64,000 nucleotides of DNA from Eutreptiella sp. 'Long Island Sound 2002' (lineage: Eukaryota; Euglenozoa; Euglenophyceae; Eutreptiales; Eutreptiaceae), in the NCBI GenBank assembly GCA_964036045.1, contig OZ038378.1, positions 181,748,944 to 181,812,943 of the forward strand, given 5' to 3'. The position numbers and the translations under genes are program-made. The notes below the pieces were generated by a model. That model did not search any database, was not told the origin of the DNA, and saw nothing but the letters and a program-made list of their open reading frames with translations. Below, piece by piece: positions 22,541 to 33,272 of the stretch (position 1 is its first letter; every line of letters starts with the position of its first letter).

Positions 22541-23791
22541 AGGCAGTGGGGTAGTGCATTGCGGGAGTTTCACTGCCCACTGCCCCAGGGCAGTGAGGCG
22601 GTGCATTGTAGGAGTTGCACTGTCCACTGCCCCCAGGCAGTGAGGCAGTGCATTGCAGGAGTTGCACTGCCCACTGCCCCCAGGCAGTGAGGCCGTGCAT
22701 TGTAGAAGTTGCACTGCCCACTGACCCAGGGCACTGAGGCAGTGCATTGCAGAGGTTGCACTGTCCGCTGCCCCCAGGCAGAGGCAGTGAGGCAGTGCAT
22801 TGCAGGAGTTGCACTGTCCACTGCCCCCAGGCAGTGGGGCAGTGCATTGCAGGAGTTCCACTGCCCACTGCCCCCAGGCAGTGAGGCAGTGCATTGCAGG
22901 AGTTGGAGTTGCACTGCCCACTGCCCCCAGGCAGTGAGGCAGTGCATTGCACGAGTTGCACTGCCCACTGCCCCCAGGCAGTGCGGCAGTGCATTGCGGG
23001 AGTTTCACTGCCCACTGCCCCAGGGCAGTGAGGCGGTGCATTGCAGGAGTTGCACTGTCCGCTGCCCCCAGGCAGTGAGGCAGTGCATTGCAGGAGTTGC
23101 ACTGCCCACTGCCCCCAGGCAGTGAGGCAGTGCATTGCAGGAGTTCCGCTGCCCGCTGCCCCAGGGCAGTGAGGCAGTGCATTGCAGGAGTTGCACTGCC
23201 CACTACCCCCAGGCAGTGGGGGAGTGCATTGCAGGAGTTCCACTGCCCAGTGCCCCCAGACAGCGAGGCAGTGCATTGCAGGAGTTCCACTGTCCACTGC
23301 CCCCAGGGCAGTGACGCGGTGCATTGCAGGAGTTGCACCGCCCACTGCCCCAAGGCAGTGAGGCGGTGCTTTGCAGGATTTCCACTGCCCACTACCCCCA
23401 GGCAGTGAGGCAGTGCATTGCAGGAGTTGCACTGCCCACTGCCCCAGGGCAGTGAGGCAGTGCATTGCAGGAGTTGCACTGTCCGCTGCCCCCAGGGCAG
23501 TGAGGCAGTGCATTGCAGGGGTTGCACTGCCCGCTGCCCCCAGGCAGTGAGGCCGTGCATTGTAGAAGTTGCACCGCCCACTGCCCCCAGGCGGTGAGGC
23601 AGTGCATTGCACGAGTTGGAGTTGCACTGCCAACTGCCCCCAGGCAGTGAGGCAGTGCATTGCAGGAGTTGCACTGCCCACTGCCCCCAAGCAGTGCGGC
23701 AATGTATTGCAGGAGTTCCACTGCCCACTGACCCAGGGCAGTGAGGCAGTGCATTGCAGAGGTTTCACTGTCCGCTGCCCCCAGGCAGTGA
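22541..23791. repeat. 47-bp minisatellite, array 3 (about 27 units)
   Basis: Same unit as array 1. It contains three units lengthened by small insertions such as GTTGGA (about 22,904 and 23,608). It ends at CAGGCAGTGAG, where LINE A1 begins. Confidence 0.95.
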
Positions 23792-24201
23792 GGAGGAGGA
23801 GGAGGAGGAGGAGCGCCTGCCGCGGTCCCACGTACGGTGAGCCTTGGCGTCGTCCCTCGGGGGCCAAACGCAGGCTCTGCCGAGGGAGTCCTCCGTCTTA
23901 CCTCCGCTAGAGCAAGACGAATCTCGTCGCACACCTGAGAACGCTCCTCCCAGCAGGCCGTCTGGGTCACAACGTCGGTGTACGACAACGCTACGGCTCG
24001 ATCTGCTCTCCGGTCCCGGCCACCAACCGCTCCGACCTGTCCTGGATCCACCCGAGTAAGCGTTCCAAGATCAACGGGCACGGAAGATGTGGGTCTCCCG
24101 GGGCATCACCTCCGACTTAGAACGCCGCCAGACAAGGAGCGCGGTCCGGCACGACTGCGCGCAGCACCGGAGCGGTCCGGGCGCGTGAGGTCGAGGACGG
24201 G

Positions 24202-27200
24202 TCACGGGCGGGGACAGGGCCACGGGGCGGGCCGACCCATGGCCACCTGCATGTCCTTAAAGACCGTGCGGGGTCCTTGGGAAGCCGCAGTGAGGATGGC
24301 CGAGAACGCGGAATGTAGTGCGGCACACCACGAGGGGATCACATCTCCACAGAGGCCGGCCTCTAGGCTCCGTCCATTGCCACCGTAATGGATGGCCCAG
24401 AGGCGGCGTCGATCCGGGAGATGGGGGGCAAGCCCGTGCCGTCCGAGACTGTCCAAGATGATCACGTCATGGGCTTCCAGCTCAATCTCCCGCTGCACGG
24501 CCGGCGACATCTGGTTCGTCTCGTTGTACACATACAGGACGCGGTACGGACTGCGCTTGTTCCGGGTGGAGATGGCGGACTTCACCTTAGGGGCCAGGAG
24601 GAGGTCCCCTGATAGCCAGAGTCCTAGGAGGACGTCCCAGGCCGGCCACCTGCCCGAGCCGGGCGTTGGGGCCCAGTTGGCTACGTGATACCACTCTGGC
24701 GGTGGATCGTTGGCGAGGGACTGGTTAACAGGGGCCCGCGGTAGGGGAGAGAGGTAGTCGGCAAGAGGTAGAACGGGCACCGCGTGCCGCTTATGTAGGA
24801 GAACGGTAGTGAGAACGACATCGCAGAGTAGGCGACGGAGACGCGCAGGACGCAGACCTCTGTGCAGCAGGGCATCCCTGTGTGGCGTGGAGATGGCTCC
24901 GAGGCGACCAACAGTGTAGGTTGCGACGGTGTGGTGGGCCGGGGAGCCATCCACAGCCAGTATGAACGGCTCGTCCCCCCAAAGGACGAGGGTGCCCCAA
25001 GCAGTGGGCGTACAGTGGCGCCAGGCATGGCACCTCTGAGAGAGTCGGGCCGCAAGCCACCGATGGTAGTGGGCGCGGATGAGCGGGTCTAGCGGGCACG
25101 AGAGGATATGGTCCCCGGAGGCGGGCATGGTGCAGAGGGGGCAGGACGTATCTCTTGGGGGGAACAGGGAGAGGCGGATGCCGGTGACCGTGAGGTGGTC
25201 CCCCCACGTGATGAGACCGTGGCTGACGATGTTGGCGTACTCGTTGAGGTCGGGGAGGTGTTGTGGCGGGGGGGACGCAGAGAAGGCGTGGTGGGAGGCG
25301 AGCAAGGCGCGGCGCGCGTGGGGCACGGCGTCGTGGACCTGGAGGCCCGCGTGGGAGAAGCAGACGCGGGGTTTCTGTAGGGGGCCGAGCCACCCCACGG
25401 CGCCCGGGCAATTGTCCGCAGCCTGCCCTGCCGCTTCGTCCACCCGGTCCAGCAGGGTATCGAGCCAGGTGCCGGCGATATGGGAATAGAGGTGATGGGG
25501 AGGGGCATGACCGTGGGCCATGTCGCGACACGATCTTATGAGATCTCCCTGCAGCGAGTCTTCCGGCTCGCGGCGCCCTTCCTGCGCCGTGATGTACCCT
25601 TTGCAGTCCGCGAAGTGCCACGCACCGGATCGGAAGCCGATGGCAGGGTCGGCTGAGGGCCCCTTGGCGGTGAGGGCCACCCATGCCGTGTACAGCTCCG
25701 CCGTGTAGGCGTTGTCCAGCCTCAAGGGGATGGGGACGGGGTACACCTGGTACCGGAGGGTGACGGGGCAGAACACCGCCACTGCCCCGCCGCAGCGCCG
25801 GGTCTTCGGGCACCACGACGCGTCGTGGAGGATCCCATAGTTCTCAGGGAGCCAGGAGAACGTGGGGACGGTCGCAGTCACCGCCTGGCAGCGTCTAACC
25901 GGGGGGACGGTGCCGACCGGCGGAGTGGGGCGGGGCGAGGCCCGGGGCCACCCCTTGCGTCGCGCGTCCTCTGTACTGCGATGGCCCGCAAGCATCCACG
26001 CGTGGGTGTCCTGGACCTCGAGTCCGGGCGACGACAGGGCCAGCACATGGGGGGTGTGGTGTGGCAGATGGCTGTCAGGGGGTAAGTGGATGGCGATGTC
26101 GCACCGGTGGCACAGGGCAACAAATAGATCGTGGTCCGTGGGGTGTGCGGTGCACCGGAGTCCGAGCTCCGGGGTGAGGCAGGGCTGGGAAGGATGGAAC
26201 CGCCAGAGGGCAGTGAGGAGCCCGTGGCGCGTGGACCGGCAGACCAGGGAGTTGGGGTGGTTCAGGTGCCGGATGTAGACGCCGAAGAAGTTAGTAAACC
26301 CAATGACCGGTGCCGGGGGTATACCGACTCCCCCTTCGGGGACCTCACGGAGGAGGTGAGCAGAGGCGGAGAGGGTCCACCCAGCGGTGGCGCGCATGGC
26401 CGAGGCGGTCATGGCGTCCAGCACGCGCAGGGCCCCGTAGGAGGGGGGGCGGACACTGGTAAACCAGTTGACCGTCCCATGACACTTGGCAGTATACATG
26501 GCGAGGGGGTAGTGGGCGGGGAGTCGTGGGGCGCGGAGCGCCCGGCACGCAGCGCGGGCGCCCGAGAACAGGCGCCGGGAGTCGACGGGATGGAAGAGGT
26601 GGGGAAGGGCATGGCGGCCAAGGACGCGGACGTAGTCCTGGCTCGTGGCACATCGCACGGGGTGACCATTGAGGTATACCGTGTCGTTGAGGAAATAGAC
26701 CTGACCATCGCGCATGTCGGTGCCGATCAAGACCGTTTTTGTTGGGTCTGAGTGGAGGTTGGTGAGGCGGCCCGCTCTCTCAATGCCGCTGGCGAGGGTG
26801 GGCAAATGGCAACGGTCGCCGGGCAGCCACTGGGTGTCATCCATCAGGAGAACCCGGTTCAGCGGGCCCGCGGGGGTGTCGGTGGGGGGGACGGAACGGC
26901 AGGCTTCGTGCCCCCGAACCTCGCCATATATGCAGTACTTCATGCCGGACACGGGGCATCCTTGCCCCGTGCCGGCCCCCAGCCGGGTGGAGGACGGAGA
27001 GCGTCCGTCAGCTCCCCCCATGTGCACCTCAAGGGCGCGGTCGTGGTGCTGAAGGGTCGCGGCGTCGGCCGGGGAGATCCCTGCGGCGGTGAGGACGGCG
27101 TACTCGGTGGTGTGGTTGATGGAGCCATACGCGTGGCGGACATCGTCCGACAGGACCCACGCTTCAAGGCGTCTGCGCCAGCGGTCCCACCATACATCGT

Positions 27201-29496
27201 GTAGGACGCGGAGTAGCTCCACGGAGGAGCAGTGCGGGGACATCCCGAACTGGTAGGGCGGCAGGATGCCGTTCTGAACCAGGCGGGGCTGGTAGTGGTC
27301 TTTGATGAGGGCAGCCGTGAGCTTCCATATCGTGGCCAGATTGGTCAGCGGTCTGCCGTTCGCAATGGGGCCGTGCGGCGTCTTTTTCGGAAGGTTGATG
27401 AAGTCTGCAGAGTGTGCCTGGGGCACGGGCACCCCACGGAGAATACTGTTGATCAGGCTCACGATCGCCGCAAACTGGGCATCCTCCAATTGTCCGAACA
27501 GCCGGTACTCCAGTAAGTCGTGGTACGGCACAGTGGCCGCCGCCCGGCGGATGATGGCCCGCAGGTTTGCGGTGGTGGCGTTGGGTGGTGGGCCGAGCGG
27601 CCTTTCCTCCCATCCCGTGATGGTCCGGACGCGCGCGAGTGAGAGCGCCTCAAGAGGGGCAAGGTGCCTTTGGCGCAGCTGGTCCAACGCAACTGCGGCT
27701 TGTTGATGAAGAGGTACTGGGACGCCCACCACGTAGACCGGATCCGCTGGGGGTACGTAGCGCGCCCCCAACGTGCGGCGGTAGTCCACTTTGGTGGGTT
27801 GGCCAGGGGCAGCGGGTAGGGGCGCCAGCCCTACATCCTTCTCCAGAAGGAGAACGTCCCAGGCCGCTCGGATGCGTTCTTTGAGGCGGGCGACCTCCAC
27901 GAGGTGTGACGATTGGGACGCCCAATCCGGGTAGGCGAGCGTGTAGCGTTGAAGGTTGGTGACGTGGACACGTACCGTCGACGGTACCGGCTGGCTGGGG
28001 ACGGGGGGCCCGTAGGCAGCCGTAGCCGCGGTGTATAGCGCTGAGGTCACCTCGGTATAGCGTGGCTGCGCTGCGGGTGCGCCTCGGGGCGGCGCAGCGA
28101 GTTCGGCCCGAAAGGTGTCGTTGAGGGTGCGGAGCTGGCTGGCGAGGGGCTCCCGCGGGATGGGGAAGCGGCCCTTTTTCGAAGGGCATACCAATTGGGG
28201 CGCTGGCGGGAGGTCATGGAGGGTGGCAGTCACGGGTAGGTGGTCAGATGGGAAACTGGAATCGGAGCGTACCTCCGTGGTGTGGGCTGCCTCCGAAGGG
28301 GCGCGGAGGAAGATGTGGTCCAGGGCACCGGCGAAACCTTGCGGGCTCACCCACGTGGGGGCCTCCGCAAGGGGGCGTAGACGGCGCATCCCAAGGCGCG
28401 TGAGCGTGGGGAGGACGAGGTCACAGAGGGAGGCAGGGGAGACAGGGAGGTGCGAGACCCAGCGGCAGTTGGCGTTCAGGTCCCCTGTCAGGACAACCAC
28501 TCTAGCCGGGGTGAGGAGGAGGTACGGGTACACCCAATCCAGGACTTCTCGGAGTGTGTCGAGGTTCCCGTCGGCGGGGAGATACACGTTGGCGTGGCAG
28601 TGGGTCACGCCAGCCATGGTGAAGTGCGTGACGAGGGCTCGTCCCGACGGGTGGGCGCTGTGGCCGGTCACGACCAGGTCCGGGGTCCTGTAGAGGAGGG
28701 TGGCACATCCCCCAGCCACTCTTGCTGGTGCCTGGATGGTGTGGTACAGGGGGTGCACCCGTTGGATGATCTGGGGCCCCGCTTCTTGAACATGCAGGGT
28801 TAGCGGGTACTGGCACTCGCGCACCAGGACGTCCAGGGCGCGGAGCTTGGGTCGCAGGGACATCTGCACGTTGAGGGTCATCACGTCTGGGCGGGGCGAC
28901 ACGTGGCCGGTGGGGGGGGGACCAGGGCAGGAGCTGGCGGCGGTGGAGTGCTGGGTTAGCTTGCGGTCCACGGCTGCGGGGAGGGCGCAAGGTAGGCCTC
29001 GCACCCACTTGCGGAGGTGCCGGTGGTGGTACGTGGCCGCCATCGCCAAGACACTGGCCCGGGTGAGGCCTGTGGCTGTGATGGAGACGCGGCTGTGTAG
29101 GGATTGTGGGAGGACCACGTGGTGATGCTCGGGCAAGATGAAGGAGGTGGGTGGCAGGCCCTTGCGGCAGAGCTGCAACTGATGGGAGCCCGTCACCTGC
29201 ACACAGTGCACGGCGCCCACTAACGACAGAACGTTACGGGGCCAGGGGTCCGCCCCGCTGCACGCCCGGTAGTAGTGCACCCCCACCGGCAGGTGCAGGC
29301 ACATTTCGAGGGCATAGGGGGGCGTGATGAACTGGGCAGTGCCCGAGGCCGGTACCGGTACCAGGCCCCACTCTCTGGGGGGGGAGCTGGGAGTGTACGC
29401 GCCCAGGTGCAGGTCCCGGACATGGGGGACGCCGTCGAGGTGGGAGTGGCGGAGCTGAGACACGGCGGCAGGGATGTCCTCGTTGCGCCCCGCCAT
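24202..29496 (-). CDS. LINE A ORF2: endonuclease, reverse transcriptase, RNase H (1,764 aa)
   Basis: This intact frame encodes the retrotransposition enzyme. Residues 1-200 are an unrecognised extension. An APE-type endonuclease follows (about 205-425) with MTLNVQM, HVQEAG, LTGDLNANC, GALDHIF and SDHLPV. The reverse transcriptase (about 690-1,000) has LPKKTPHGPI, RPLTNL, motif A SDDVRHAYGS, motif B GTGQGCPVSG and motif C LLMDDTQW, so the usual FADD or YADD box is LMDD. RNase H (about 1,220-1,360) has HDASW, AELYTAW, ADCKGYI and a last Asp in VDEAAGQAA. A C-x2-C-x7-H-x3-C zinc motif lies near 1,451. The last 300 residues are an unrecognised extension. It starts at an ATG 8 bases after the ORF1 stop, in another frame, so translation may rely on reinitiation. 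RNase H after the reverse transcriptase is a feature of I-like and related clades. Confidence 0.9.
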   Translation of the reverse strand: MAGRNEDIPAAVSQLRHSHLDGVPHVRDLHLGAYTPSSPPREWGLVPVPASGTAQFITPPYALEMCLHLPVGVHYYRACSGADPWPRNVLSLVGAVHCVQVTGSHQLQLCRKGLPPTSFILPEHHHVVLPQSLHSRVSITATGLTRASVLAMAATYHHRHLRKWVRGLPCALPAAVDRKLTQHSTAASSCPGPPPTGHVSPRPDVMTLNVQMSLRPKLRALDVLVRECQYPLTLHVQEAGPQIIQRVHPLYHTIQAPARVAGGCATLLYRTPDLVVTGHSAHPSGRALVTHFTMAGVTHCHANVYLPADGNLDTLREVLDWVYPYLLLTPARVVVLTGDLNANCRWVSHLPVSPASLCDLVLPTLTRLGMRRLRPLAEAPTWVSPQGFAGALDHIFLRAPSEAAHTTEVRSDSSFPSDHLPVTATLHDLPPAPQLVCPSKKGRFPIPREPLASQLRTLNDTFRAELAAPPRGAPAAQPRYTEVTSALYTAATAAYGPPVPSQPVPSTVRVHVTNLQRYTLAYPDWASQSSHLVEVARLKERIRAAWDVLLLEKDVGLAPLPAAPGQPTKVDYRRTLGARYVPPADPVYVVGVPVPLHQQAAVALDQLRQRHLAPLEALSLARVRTITGWEERPLGPPPNATTANLRAIIRRAAATVPYHDLLEYRLFGQLEDAQFAAIVSLINSILRGVPVPQAHSADFINLPKKTPHGPIANGRPLTNLATIWKLTAALIKDHYQPRLVQNGILPPYQFGMSPHCSSVELLRVLHDVWWDRWRRRLEAWVLSDDVRHAYGSINHTTEYAVLTAAGISPADAATLQHHDRALEVHMGGADGRSPSSTRLGAGTGQGCPVSGMKYCIYGEVRGHEACRSVPPTDTPAGPLNRVLLMDDTQWLPGDRCHLPTLASGIERAGRLTNLHSDPTKTVLIGTDMRDGQVYFLNDTVYLNGHPVRCATSQDYVRVLGRHALPHLFHPVDSRRLFSGARAACRALRAPRLPAHYPLAMYTAKCHGTVNWFTSVRPPSYGALRVLDAMTASAMRATAGWTLSASAHLLREVPEGGVGIPPAPVIGFTNFFGVYIRHLNHPNSLVCRSTRHGLLTALWRFHPSQPCLTPELGLRCTAHPTDHDLFVALCHRCDIAIHLPPDSHLPHHTPHVLALSSPGLEVQDTHAWMLAGHRSTEDARRKGWPRASPRPTPPVGTVPPVRRCQAVTATVPTFSWLPENYGILHDASWCPKTRRCGGAVAVFCPVTLRYQVYPVPIPLRLDNAYTAELYTAWVALTAKGPSADPAIGFRSGAWHFADCKGYITAQEGRREPEDSLQGDLIRSCRDMAHGHAPPHHLYSHIAGTWLDTLLDRVDEAAGQAADNCPGAVGWLGPLQKPRVCFSHAGLQVHDAVPHARRALLASHHAFSASPPPQHLPDLNEYANIVSHGLITWGDHLTVTGIRLSLFPPRDTSCPLCTMPASGDHILSCPLDPLIRAHYHRWLAARLSQRCHAWRHCTPTAWGTLVLWGDEPFILAVDGSPAHHTVATYTVGRLGAISTPHRDALLHRGLRPARLRRLLCDVVLTTVLLHKRHAVPVLPLADYLSPLPRAPVNQSLANDPPPEWYHVANWAPTPGSGRWPAWDVLLGLWLSGDLLLAPKVKSAISTRNKRSPYRVLYVYNETNQMSPAVQREIELEAHDVIILDSLGRHGLAPHLPDRRRLWAIHYGGNGRSLEAGLCGDVIPSWCAALHSAFSAILTAASQGPRTVFKDMQVAMGRPAPWPCPRP

Positions 29497-29504
29497 GTCC
29501 CGGG

Positions 29505-32504
29505 TTACCGGTCCCGCGGACGCCGACCGAAGTACGGCTGGTAGCGGTGGGGGTCGGCTGGGGGGCTCCAGGGCGGGGGAGCGTAGGGGTTGTGGGCCAT
29601 GGCCACTCGGGGGTCGTGGGGGTCCCCCGAGTACGGGTAGGGTAGGAGGGGGGCTGCTGCATGGTGGTCGTGGCGGCTGGAGAGCGCTTGTGGCTCATCG
29701 CGGTACGCGCTGCGACGCCTCGGCGGCGGGCTGTCGCGGCGATGGCCTGGGCTGCGGCGGCGGGACGGGGACCGGTCCGAGCGGCGGGGGCTGTACCTGC
29801 GCTGATATTTGGAGTCTGGTTCTCCGTCCGATCCCGACGTTGCCGTAAGGTCCACCTGATCGTCAGGGTCCCGTGGACGGCGCTGCTTCCCGCGGCTTCC
29901 CCGATGAGTCTTCCGGGGCGGACGGTCTCGGTCTCGGTCAGGGTCAGGCACCCAGGGCGTAAACGGCTGTTTCTTCGATTCGGCCCACGTCACTCGCCAG
30001 CCACGAGCCGTGTGTTGCCTCGTCAGTCGCATGCCGCGCTCGTACTCTGCTGGTCGGATTCCGACGATTGTGAACTTGGATGTATGGTTCAATTGTTCTT
30101 CAGTAATGGAGGAAAGGCCTGCACCAAATTTATCCCGAAGGATACCACCGAGGAGTCCTGCATCAACTTCACCGGACGGCGGATCGTCGACTTCTTGCCA
30201 GCCGACCCACAGGGCTTTCGAGTAGACTTGCGGATCGATTTTTTGGGGTGTATACCCCTTCTTTTTCGCTGCGCCCTGTGCCTGGTTGGCGGCTGCAGCT
30301 TCTGATGGGGAGGTGGCTGGGTAGGCGGAAACCTGCTGGACTGCAGGGGGGTTGGTGAGGAAGGAGCGCAGGACTTCCGCGATGCCGGGCAGGCTGGGCG
30401 CGTGGCTGTGGACCCAGGCCCACTGCTCCCGGAGCGGCGACTGCGGGAGGGTGTCGACCTTCGCGCCGTACTGGCGGAAGAGCTGGAGGTGGAGCGCGTG
30501 CGCAACCTCGTCCTCACAGCCCTTGGGGATCCCCGGGATCCACTCCAGCAGGTCGGTCAGGGCGGCATCGGCAGGCGACGGCAGAGACGGCGGCGGCTGG
30601 GCGGTCGCGCCCGGTGCCCGAAAGGCAGAGACCGCCCTCGGCTTAGGGATCGGTTCCGGGACTGCAAACGACAGTTCGGGCGCACGCGCAGGGGCCTCCG
30701 GGACCGGCACGGCGCCTGGCGCGGCCATAGCCCTACGGAGGACGTCGGCCAACTCCTCGAGGTTGGGTGCCTGGGGCGAGGTGAGAACTGCTGCGGCGAG
30801 GATGACCGGCACGAGGACCAGGAACTGCTGAGAGCCGGGGGGGGGCAGCTCGAACGAAGCCGGAACGGTACTGCGCACGGCGTTGGCGAATGCCGGCGGC
30901 GTGGACTGGAGGCCGTGGAGTCTGGTGGCGATGGACAGGAGGGGGGGTACCGACCTGATGAAGTTGTTGAGCCTGACGGCTTCGGTCTGCCGCTGTGCCG
31001 CGGCGCAACGCTGGGCCTGCTGCTGGGCATTATCCCGTTCGGTGCGCATCGCGTCCAGATCCCGCGTGAGGGACTCCAGGTCGCCCCGTGCCACGGCCAG
31101 CTCCCGTCGTTGGGCCTCATACTCGTCATGCAATTGAGCGTAGTCGGTGGAGTAGGCCGTGACATCCAGGTCCGGGACAAAAGGCTCCCCCACCTGGGAG
31201 GGGCTGGGGGGGGCCGACCCGACGGCCGGGGCCGGTGACTCCGGAGGCGTGGGGTCCGCGACAGCCGGTGGTACCTGGGAGGCAGGCTCTGGGAGATTGA
31301 AAGAAAGCCTTGTCTGTTCGGGCAACAGTGACGAAGGCGATGGCTCGGACCCTGAGGGGGTGGGCTTGCCCTGGGCCTTGTACAGGGCTGACGCTGGGGT
31401 GAACGCCGCCGTGGCGAACAGAGTGCCGGCGGGGCTGGGCGCCGCTTGCCCTTTGGTGAGGTAAGGTGCGTGGCTGGGCGGCGTGAGCGGGGGCGGGTTG
31501 GCGGTGTCGGCGATGCCGGCCTGCAGCAGGGCGAAAGTGGGGGCTGTGGCCCAGGAGTGCTCGCCAGCCTGCTCGATCTGATGCAGCAGCTCCACGCTGC
31601 GGATCGGCAAGATCGAGCACTCGAGCAGCGGCCTCAGCTGCTCGGGGGTCCACATGCCCTTGTTGGCGAGGGCGGGGGGTGTGGGAACGGGGGCTGGCGT
31701 GTACTGTCCTGTGAGGCAGACGGAGGAGGCCCACGCTAGGAGCCCGAACTTCAGCGGGACGAGGTCTGCTGTCGGGATGTGGGCCGCCTGCAGGACCGCA
31801 TGCACGTCGTTGGGTAGCGCCCAAAAGGCCGCTACTACCTCTCGGGTGCGGAGGCGGTCCCATGACGGTCTGAGGTGGGGGGTAAGGAACTGGCTGATGG
31901 GCTTGTGGATCTTGTGGGAGACCTTCTGGCTTTGGATGTCCGGAGGGCCGGCAGTGTCGACGGGCGGTGGCTGTTCGCGGGCTGTGTACAGGCCCTTGAA
32001 GACTTGGTTGCGGAGGCGTGACGCCGAAATTGGGGCATGGCTTGGGCTCCACCGCGTGACGAGAGCCGCTGTGAGGGCCTCAGGGTCCTTGGAGATATAC
32101 TCCAGCAGTGGGCCTCCTTGTACCAGCGACAGGGGGACGTGCTCGATGACCTTCGTGTCAGACGGGCCTGCAACGACCGTTACGGTGGCTGTGAGCAGGA
32201 GCCCCCGCGGCGTCCACACCCCCGTCACCGCTGTAATAGCCTGGATGTCGCCGTTGGCAGCCGTCCACCGCAGGGCATCACACAAGTCAGCCAGGGCGGG
32301 GTCGGTGGCCTGGATAGCCGTATCTGCCGCTTCCAGTGCGTCATCCTTCAGCATGTCCAGTTCTCGCAGCAGACGGTCAGCATCGTCGGACTGGGCGATG
32401 TCCATCAGAAACATGGGGAACGGCCCCTGACGAATGGCGCCGCCTCGACCGGTGTCGGGGGCGGGAGAGGGGGTGTCCTGGGACGGTGTTGAGCGGTCTG
32501 ACAT
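29505..32504 (-). CDS. LINE A ORF1 protein (999 aa)
   Basis: I chose the ATG at 32,504 (MSDRSTPSQD, context GCTACCATG) because an upstream C tract differs in length between A1 (10) and A2 (8), which shifts any earlier frame. The protein is long for a LINE ORF1. It has a Pro-rich middle, a heptad-like charged stretch (YAQLHDEYEAQRREL onward, about residues 453-525) that could form a coiled coil, and an Arg/Ser-rich C-terminus (RRYSPRRSDRSPSRRR, about 897-940), which could bind RNA. No CCHC knuckle or RRM is evident. It presumably packages the element RNA with ORF2, by analogy with other LINEs. Confidence 0.85.
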   Translation of the reverse strand: MSDRSTPSQDTPSPAPDTGRGGAIRQGPFPMFLMDIAQSDDADRLLRELDMLKDDALEAADTAIQATDPALADLCDALRWTAANGDIQAITAVTGVWTPRGLLLTATVTVVAGPSDTKVIEHVPLSLVQGGPLLEYISKDPEALTAALVTRWSPSHAPISASRLRNQVFKGLYTAREQPPPVDTAGPPDIQSQKVSHKIHKPISQFLTPHLRPSWDRLRTREVVAAFWALPNDVHAVLQAAHIPTADLVPLKFGLLAWASSVCLTGQYTPAPVPTPPALANKGMWTPEQLRPLLECSILPIRSVELLHQIEQAGEHSWATAPTFALLQAGIADTANPPPLTPPSHAPYLTKGQAAPSPAGTLFATAAFTPASALYKAQGKPTPSGSEPSPSSLLPEQTRLSFNLPEPASQVPPAVADPTPPESPAPAVGSAPPSPSQVGEPFVPDLDVTAYSTDYAQLHDEYEAQRRELAVARGDLESLTRDLDAMRTERDNAQQQAQRCAAAQRQTEAVRLNNFIRSVPPLLSIATRLHGLQSTPPAFANAVRSTVPASFELPPPGSQQFLVLVPVILAAAVLTSPQAPNLEELADVLRRAMAAPGAVPVPEAPARAPELSFAVPEPIPKPRAVSAFRAPGATAQPPPSLPSPADAALTDLLEWIPGIPKGCEDEVAHALHLQLFRQYGAKVDTLPQSPLREQWAWVHSHAPSLPGIAEVLRSFLTNPPAVQQVSAYPATSPSEAAAANQAQGAAKKKGYTPQKIDPQVYSKALWVGWQEVDDPPSGEVDAGLLGGILRDKFGAGLSSITEEQLNHTSKFTIVGIRPAEYERGMRLTRQHTARGWRVTWAESKKQPFTPWVPDPDRDRDRPPRKTHRGSRGKQRRPRDPDDQVDLTATSGSDGEPDSKYQRRYSPRRSDRSPSRRRSPGHRRDSPPPRRRSAYRDEPQALSSRHDHHAAAPLLPYPYSGDPHDPRVAMAHNPYAPPPWSPPADPHRYQPYFGRRPRDR

Positions 32505-33272
32505 GGTAGCTGTGGCGAGAAAAGAGCGGGTGGCCTGTGGCCGCAATATGTTGGGGGGGGGGAGCAGATCGAGGTGTCGGCAAACGGAGGTGCACTGACA
32601 TCATAGGCAGCCCCAGTCGGATGGGGCGCGCAGGAGAGAAACAAGGGGTACCACGAGCGTGGCCATAGTGTGACAAAACAAGGAGCATGGCGCGATGGCG
32701 CGGAGTAACATGGGGCCGCCTGGCGGACCGGGTCGGTGAGCGGGGGTCCCAGGACACACAGGGCGGGGATGCGAGGGGAGCACCGCGCTGGCGCGTGGTG
32801 CTGCAACCCTAGTGGCGCACGGGAGCGAGGGGCCCCACGTTGGGACGACGAATCGGACGACTGATGATACCCCTGCACAAGGCGTCACGCTTGAGCGGCG
32901 GATACGTCGAATGCAGTCCCCGTCGCGGCTCCCCGCGTAGCGGCCTGGAAGATTGCCACGGCGAGGTCGACGTCTTGCCAGAGACGAACGTATAACGACG
33001 TGCCCACTGTGAGCAGGAAACGGCTAGCAAGGGGGAGGGACGCACTTGAGGTGCGGCACTCAGCCCTTGGAGACACGGGATGAAGAGGGAGAGAGAGAGT
33101 GCACCATACGGGTGGAGTTGAGCGGAGAGGGGGCCACGATGGCAGAGCTGAGTCACGTGGTGGCACGACTATCACGACGATTCACGACTGGTTTCGAGCG
33201 TGGCAGTGCGTGTAGGCAATCCGTCCTACAGCTACCATCCTGAGGGTTTTTAGACTGGTGCCAGGTCACCAG

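Larger units (their letters stand above)
23792..33272 (-). mobile_element. LINE family A, copy A1 (full length, both frames open)
   Basis: A non-LTR retrotransposon of about 9.48 kb. On the minus strand it starts at 33,272 with CTGGTGACCTGGCACCAG, itself a small hairpin. ORF1 is 32,504-29,505 and ORF2 is 29,496-24,202, followed by a 3' UTR of about 390 bases and a (CTC)n tail at the left end. CAGTGAG is present on both sides (23,786-23,792 and 33,273-33,279), consistent with a 7-bp target duplication. It is nearly identical to copy A2 at 34,175-43,646, so both insertions, or one insertion and a duplication, are recent. Confidence 0.9.

Noticed and set aside
24388-32492. Many plus-strand frames inside LINE A1 (and minus-strand frames inside A2)
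   Set aside because: They are shadows of the GC-rich ORF1 and ORF2 on the other strand; the same shadows appear in both copies.
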